DNA of 45,864 nt from Bacteroidales bacterium (GTDB lineage: Bacteria; Bacteroidota; Bacteroidia; Bacteroidales; UBA932): assembly GCA_016287875.1 (NCBI GenBank), contig JAEEXQ010000012.1, positions 1 to 45,864 of the forward strand, written 5' to 3'. Numbering within the stretch: the stretch's first letter is position 1; the number at the start of each line of letters is the position of its first letter. The notes beneath the pieces are model-generated. The model searched no databases. It saw nothing but the letters and a program-made list of their open reading frames with translations, and was not told where the DNA came from. The position numbers and the translations under genes were made by a program. This document shows, one piece after another, positions 41,780 through 45,864 of the stretch.

Positions 41780-42598
41780 ATGTCTGAAATTCTCAAAAAA
41801 GTACTGTTCGTCAATTCGGAGATTTTCCCTTATCTGCCGGATAGCGAAATAGCCCGGATCGGAAGGTTCCTCCCCCAAGGAATCCAGGAGCGGAAAAAGG
41901 AAATCCGTTCCTTCATGCCCCGGTTCGGATGTATCAACGAGAGGAAGAATCAGCTTCACGAAGTAATACGCCTTTCGGGTATCAACATAATCATCGGCGA
42001 CGTGGACCGTCCCCTGGTAATCAAGGTCGCCTCCATCCCCGCCGCCCGAATGCAGGTTTACTTCATCGACAATGAGGATTATTTCCGCCGCAAGGCCGTG
42101 TATGCCGATGCCGACGGGCGTTTCTTCTCCGACAACGACGAGCGCGCCATCTTCTTCGCGAAAGGCGTGCTGGAAACCGTCAAGAAACTCCGCTGGGCCC
42201 CGGACATCATCCACTGCCACGGATGGATCACCCACCTTCTCCCCGCCTATCTCAAAAAAGTGTACAAGGACGATCCCATCTTCTCCTCCAGCAAGGTGGT
42301 GCTTTCCTTGTACGACGACCTGCCCTCGGCCAGCTTCTCGGCCGACTTCGCAGCGAAGGCCGCAACCGGCAGCATCGCTCCGGAGGACCTCCCCATCAGC
42401 GAGCAGGCCGATGGCATAAAACTTGCTGAAACGGCAGCCAAGTATTCGGACGGTATCATCCTCAGTTCTTCCGGTCTCGACCCGAAGCTCGTGAAATACT
42501 GCAAGGGCCTGAATGTCCCGGTACTTCCTTTCAAGGAAGGCAGCATAGAGGACGGCAGCTATATCGACGATTACGATGCCCTTTATGACAAGTTGTAA
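41780..42598 (+). CDS. Glycogen/starch-synthase-like N-terminal domain protein, probably not catalytic
   Basis: The 272-residue protein corresponds only to the N-terminal Rossmann domain of GT5 glycogen synthases (KKVLFVNSEIFPYLPD, IIHCHGWITHLLPAYLKK). The usual KTGGLGDV sugar-nucleotide loop near residue 15 is replaced by DSEIARIGRF, and the C-terminal GT-B domain is missing. Similar short proteins are annotated in Bacteroidetes next to DUF4270 genes, so the form is probably conserved and not a recent truncation. A catalytic role is unlikely. It lies 3 bp before the DUF4270 gene in one operon. Confidence 0.75.
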   Translation: MSEILKKVLFVNSEIFPYLPDSEIARIGRFLPQGIQERKKEIRSFMPRFGCINERKNQLHEVIRLSGINIIIGDVDRPLVIKVASIPAARMQVYFIDNEDYFRRKAVYADADGRFFSDNDERAIFFAKGVLETVKKLRWAPDIIHCHGWITHLLPAYLKKVYKDDPIFSSSKVVLSLYDDLPSASFSADFAAKAATGSIAPEDLPISEQADGIKLAETAAKYSDGIILSSSGLDPKLVKYCKGLNVPVLPFKEGSIEDGSYIDDYDALYDKL

Positions 42599-42601
42599 AA
42601 G

Positions 42602-44236
42602 ATGAAATCCAGATGGTTATCCGCCGCCGCAGCCGCATTGGTGCTCTGCGTCGGCTGTGTGAAGGCAGACTATGATCTTGGCGGGAACTTGCTCCCCGCC
42701 AACCATATTTATAAGGTGGTCACCCCCGAAGCGATGGAGGTCCCCGTCAGCATGAAGCTCTCCGACAGCCTGTCGGCCTATTCTTCCACCCGCATCACCG
42801 TCGGCGCCATACGCAACGACGAGGAATTCGGCCTCAGCACCCGCAGCAGCTGCGTCACCCTGGTCCCGATGTTCGTGGACGAGCTTGACTTCGGCACCAA
42901 TCCCGTATTCAAGAAATTCCATTTCACGGCCATCGCCGATTCCAGTTCGGTCTGCGATAAAGACCAGGCGAACATCCTCCAGAGCATATTCGTGTACGAG
43001 CTCCAGGAGCAGCTGGACACCAACTATCTCACCTACTGCAAGTCCGAGCCCGCCCACGGCAGTTCGCTGATCACCACCACCGTCCCTATGGTCGGTCCCG
43101 GGGATTCGCTCAGCTTCAACTTCACCAAGGAATTCGGCGAGAAATACCTGACCATCACCAAGGAGGACCTCAAGGACATCAACAGCTACACCAAGCGCTT
43201 CCCGGGCATCTACATCTCCTCTGCCAAGCCCGTGGGACGCGGCGGCCGCTTCAATATCTACCAGCTCCAGCTGCAGTATGACAGCGACTACGGGTATATG
43301 TCCGGCAGCATGGCCGAACTCAAGATCAACTCCACCTGGAAACAGAACGGGAAAGATGTGCAGAAGGACTCTTCCTTCTTCTTCTACTTCTCCGCCACCG
43401 GTTTCTACGACCTCGACTCCCTCTTCTCCAAGTCCGGCACCGGCAACTTCCCCCAGTACTGCGCCAATGTCACCGGGGATGCCTCCGCCTCGTACGTGGG
43501 GGATGCGGGGGATTACATCTATGTTGACGGCGGGGGCGGCGTGAAGCCTTGCTTCTCCGCGAAGATGCTGCGCCAGAAGGCCATCCAGGCCATCGAGGCG
43601 AACGGGCACGACCCCAAGAAGGTCGTCATCAACCGTGCGACCCTCACTATGCACTATCTGCCCTCCGACGACAATTTCGAGCAGATGTACAAGGTGCCCC
43701 AGATACTGAATCCTACCTGCCGCATCAAGACCTCGGACACGACCTTCACCTATATGGGCCTGACCGACGCATCCGATGCAAAGGAGGACCAGGGCAACAT
43801 CCACCGCGCCCAGATGACCTATTCTCCCGACATCACCTACCATATGCAGAGGCTGATGGGCCTCGAGGACGGGGATGCCAAGCTGGAGGATGGCAGCTAC
43901 GATATCTGGATGCTGGTGCAGCATAACGACAAGATCACCACTACCACCAGCGGCAATGCCGAGGCCAGCGAGTACTACAACTACCTGGCATACCAGAGCA
44001 TGATGAGCAATATGTATGGTTACGGCGGATACGGATACGGCTACGGGAACTACTATTCGAACTATTACAACTACTCGATGATGGCGCAGATGTACGGCAG
44101 TTCCACCACGACCTCCAAGACCCAGGCGAACCTAGACCGCGACCGCTACTACTACTGCAAGCTCTACGGCCCTACCGCAACGGATCCTGCCTTGAGGCCC
44201 AAGTTCAGCTTCACCTACTCGATTCCTAACGAATAA
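42602..44236 (+). CDS. DUF4270 lipoprotein
   Basis: The 544-residue protein has a lipoprotein signal (AAAAALVLCVGCVKADYDLGGNLLP). The N-terminal and middle sequence (MKLSDSLSAYSSTRITVGAIRNDEEFGLSTRSSCVTLVP, SFNFTKEFGEKYL, INRATLTMHYLP) matches DUF4270, a Bacteroidetes envelope family of unknown function. About residues 468-500 there is a Tyr/Gly-rich stretch (MYGYGGYGYGYGNYYSNYY) that interrupts the family pattern. It lies between the glycogen-synthase-like gene and the thioredoxin-fold lipoprotein gene, separated by 3 and 10 bp, so the three are co-transcribed. Confidence 0.85.
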   Translation: MKSRWLSAAAAALVLCVGCVKADYDLGGNLLPANHIYKVVTPEAMEVPVSMKLSDSLSAYSSTRITVGAIRNDEEFGLSTRSSCVTLVPMFVDELDFGTNPVFKKFHFTAIADSSSVCDKDQANILQSIFVYELQEQLDTNYLTYCKSEPAHGSSLITTTVPMVGPGDSLSFNFTKEFGEKYLTITKEDLKDINSYTKRFPGIYISSAKPVGRGGRFNIYQLQLQYDSDYGYMSGSMAELKINSTWKQNGKDVQKDSSFFFYFSATGFYDLDSLFSKSGTGNFPQYCANVTGDASASYVGDAGDYIYVDGGGGVKPCFSAKMLRQKAIQAIEANGHDPKKVVINRATLTMHYLPSDDNFEQMYKVPQILNPTCRIKTSDTTFTYMGLTDASDAKEDQGNIHRAQMTYSPDITYHMQRLMGLEDGDAKLEDGSYDIWMLVQHNDKITTTTSGNAEASEYYNYLAYQSMMSNMYGYGGYGYGYGNYYSNYYNYSMMAQMYGSSTTTSKTQANLDRDRYYYCKLYGPTATDPALRPKFSFTYSIPNE

Positions 44237-44246
44237 TTTCTCCGAT

Positions 44247-44831
44247 ATGAAAAAGAACCTTATCCTGCTTGCCATCGCTCTGGTAGCTATCATTTCCTGC
44301 GGCGGCAAGAAGAACAACAGCGCCAAGACGGCAGCTGCGGAACAGGCCGCTGCGCCCGCGGAACAGACCGCTGCCCCTGCGGAACAGACCAAGGTATCGA
44401 TGGTGACAAGCACCCAGGAAGGTGCGATGTTCACCGATTTCGAAGCCGTGCAGCCCGACGGCAGCGTGGCCAAGCTCTCCGACTACGTGGGGAAAGGCAA
44501 ATACATCCTGGTAGATTTCTGGGCATCGTGGTGCGGCCCCTGCAAGAGGGAGATACCCAACATCAAAGCTGCCTGGAACAAATATAAGGGAGATAAGTTC
44601 GACGTGCTCAGCGTAGCGGTTTGGGACAAGCCCGAAGACACTGCCAAAGCCGCTGAAGAGCATGGCGTGGTGTGGAACCAGATAGTTAATGCCCAGAAGA
44701 CCCCCACCGATATCTACGGCATCGAAGGCATCCCCCACCTCATCCTCTTCGGCCCCGACGGCACGATCGTCAAACGCGGCGACGCCCTCCGCGGCGAAGG
44801 CCTCGACGCCTTCCTCAGCTCGATCCTTTAG
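44247..44831 (+). CDS. Thioredoxin-fold lipoprotein (TlpA/ResA-like)
   Basis: The 194-residue protein has a lipoprotein signal (LLAIALVAIISCGGKK), a 30-residue Ala/Glu/Gln linker built of EQTAAPA-type repeats (21-bp period at 44340-44390), and a thioredoxin-like domain (about 60-190) with the active site WASWCGPCKREIPNIK near 92-107 and the cis-Pro loop GIEGIPHLILF. It probably reduces disulfides in the periplasm. The stop is followed 73 bp later by palindrome E6, a candidate terminator. Confidence 0.88.
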   Translation: MKKNLILLAIALVAIISCGGKKNNSAKTAAAEQAAAPAEQTAAPAEQTKVSMVTSTQEGAMFTDFEAVQPDGSVAKLSDYVGKGKYILVDFWASWCGPCKREIPNIKAAWNKYKGDKFDVLSVAVWDKPEDTAKAAEEHGVVWNQIVNAQKTPTDIYGIEGIPHLILFGPDGTIVKRGDALRGEGLDAFLSSIL

Positions 44832-44904
44832 CCACTTGTGGAGCCCCTACCTAGCAGCCACGTCTGGAGACACTTTGGCGATTCCTCCCTGCCGGTCCCT
44901 CCTG

Positions 44905-45011
44905 GCAGCACTTAAATCGCTGATTTATAGTAACTTACCAGAAAGAGAATCGGCAAAATTTGCCGATTCTCTTTCTGGTATCTACCTATCACACAGCAAC
45001 CTAGCTGCTGC
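44905..45011. repeat. 106-bp-family palindromic element E6
   Basis: Outer arms GCAGCA (44905-44910) and TGCTGC (45006-45011) pair. The inner palindrome spans 44937-44979 (ACCAGAAAGAGAATCGGCAA and its complement, 21 bp). Its inner arm shares AGAAAGAGAATCG with E4. It lies 73 bp after the stop codon of the thioredoxin-fold lipoprotein gene. Confidence 0.85.
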
Positions 45012-45127
45012 ACGACTGATGGCCACCACCATCTCCCACAACCACTGAGCCCCCCGAGAACACATAATCAATCCGCAAGAATCTGATCAGTGCCAGGATC
45101 TGACCAGTGCCAAGAACTGTATCCGCC

Positions 45128-45233
45128 GTGCTGCGGAACATATTATGTATCACCACGTTACGCAAAGAAGGCTGCTCGAAATCAAGCAGCCTTCTTTGCG
45201 TAACTCTCAGTACCACAACCACTTACCCAGCAC
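45128..45233. repeat. 106-bp-family palindromic element E7
   Basis: Outer arms GTGCTG (45128-45133) and CAGCAC (45228-45233) pair. A perfect 20-bp inner stem (45157-45176 with 45185-45204, GTTACGCAAAGAAGGCTGCT and complement) surrounds the loop CGAAATCA. Confidence 0.82.
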
Positions 45234-45559
45234 AGCCAAAACCATTCACCACGACCGAACTTTCACCTTGGCCACCACTACGCACCCCGAGCACCACAAT
45301 TCATCAAGGCGGCCCTTCACAGCACGGCCACCGCTGCGCTTTCGTCGCGCAGAGGTGACCGGGTGGGGGACGCGAAGGGGCGCGATGGGGCCCGATCGGG
45401 CAAGGTCTAATTTCGCAGGGGGGACCTTGCCCATCGGAAGTGCATGGGAGGCCGAAATGAAGGCAAGGCCCCAGGCATAAAAATAGATCTTGCCCATCAG
45501 AAGGCGTTCTGTTCACCCTATACCTTTTCCTCAGCATATCAAACCGCATATTATTGATA

Positions 45560-45699
45560 GACCTGCAGCAAAAACAGCCAAAAATGCTGCAGGTCACAGT
45601 GTTTTACAGGGGACCTGGAGCAAAAACCGCCAAAAACGCTGCAGGTCACAGTGTTTTGCAGGGGACCTGGAGCAATAATGGCGAAAAATGCTGCAGGTC
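45560..45699. repeat. 52-bp tandem hairpin array, copy B (three hairpins)
   Basis: Hairpins start at 45560, 45612 and 45664, 52 bp apart. The first has a perfect stem GACCTGCAGC/GCTGCAGGTC and the other two carry the same single G-G mismatch as copy A. Spacers between units are ACAGTGTTTTACAGGG or a one-base variant. Confidence 0.88.
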
Positions 45700-45732
45700 G
45701 TGGCAGGAAATGGGGTGCGACTGGTGGGCAAC

Positions 45733-45759
45733 GCTGCCGGTCGAAGCAGGACCGGCAGC
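45733..45759. repeat. Hairpin with loop GAAGCAG, copy B
   Basis: GCTGCCGGTC pairs with GACCGGCAGC around GAAGCAG, an exact copy of 22144-22170. Confidence 0.75.
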
Positions 45760-45864
45760 TACGGCGGCGCCGGCTGCGGGGAGCAACATCCCTGAGCGCC
45801 ACAGCGCGAACGGCGGAGGCCGGTCCGAAGGACGAAGGCCGAGAGCCGCGGGGTACGTTAGGGG

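Larger units (their letters stand above)
44832..45864. other. Gene-free repeat island at the right edge
   Basis: These 1.03 kb have no credible gene. They hold palindromes E6 and E7, a GC-rich leader, inverted gggcaaggtct copies, a 52-bp hairpin array of three units and the conserved GC-rich tail, cut by the window end. The right part matches the island at 21653-22306. Confidence 0.8.
45398..45864. repeat. Repeat-island module, copy B (truncated by window end)
   Basis: This segment repeats copy A (21653-22306) with the same order: gggcaaggtct inverted arms, leader ending in TTATTGATA, hairpin array, GC-rich tail with the GAAGCAG hairpin. The tail differs from copy A at only about three positions over the visible 165 bp. 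Confidence 0.8.

Noticed and set aside
45304..45597. Minus-strand open frame in the right island
   Set aside because: It is made from repeat-island sequence shared with 21565-21852 and has no gene-like features.

Overview
The window is a stretch of chromosome from a GC-rich member of the order Bacteroidales. The evidence is the gene content (DUF4270, DUF4294, DUF3098, a GH109-type lipoprotein, an ftsX-DUF3098-uppP block, a NagB-like/PIG-L fusion), the many lipoproteins, and promoters of the Bacteroidetes TAnnTTTG type in place of sigma70 boxes. The genus cannot be fixed from the sequence; a Rikenellaceae- or UBA932-like gut lineage is a guess.

Layout. 1-111: end of aroC. 0.1-10.9 kb: a secreted protein, a glycerol-1-phosphate dehydrogenase, a REP-associated tyrosine transposase (RAYT) flanked on both sides by 106-bp palindromes, a fused aroD-aroA gene carrying an in-frame palindromic repeat, a PA14/phosphoesterase lipoprotein, a membrane-anchored Kelch-AraC regulator and two further envelope proteins. 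10.9-14.3 kb: an operon for a DUF5009 membrane protein, a GH109-like lipoprotein and a CDF transporter. 14.4-17.2 kb: two lower-GC genes (a BRO-N protein and a Cys-rich repeat lipoprotein) next to tRNA-Leu(CAA). 17.4-21.2 kb: aroB, a secreted phosphoesterase and radA. 21.2-22.5 kb: a gene-free repeat island. 22.5-27.5 kb: nagB, the NagB-like/PIG-L fusion and the pyrophosphatase pump hppA. 27.5-38.1 kb: the spc/alpha ribosomal operon from rplP to rplQ on the minus strand, with the upstream S10 half missing. 38.3-41.7 kb: DUF4294 protein, lpxH, uppP, DUF3098 and ftsX (envelope biogenesis). 41.8-44.8 kb: a degenerate glycogen-synthase-like protein, a DUF4270 lipoprotein and a thioredoxin-fold lipoprotein. 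44.8 kb to the end: a second gene-free repeat island, cut by the window edge.

The most unusual content is a system of structured repeats. Seven elements of about 106 bp (118-223, 2739-2844, 3821-3926, 21474-21586, 22395-22503, 44905-45011, 45128-45233) share conserved outer arms and a fixed length but have different perfect inner hairpins. Two of them bracket the RAYT gene, which keeps its HUH motif and catalytic tyrosine, so a REPIN/RAYT-like system of a Bacteroidales type is a reasonable hypothesis. Others border two near-identical islands that carry a 52-bp tandem array of hairpins and hairpins with compensatory base changes. A separate double palindrome of REPIN-like form sits in frame inside aroD-aroA.

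The rest is mostly housekeeping: shikimate pathway (aroC, aroDA, aroB), translation, Sec secretion, lipid A and undecaprenyl phosphate recycling, and amino-sugar catabolism.
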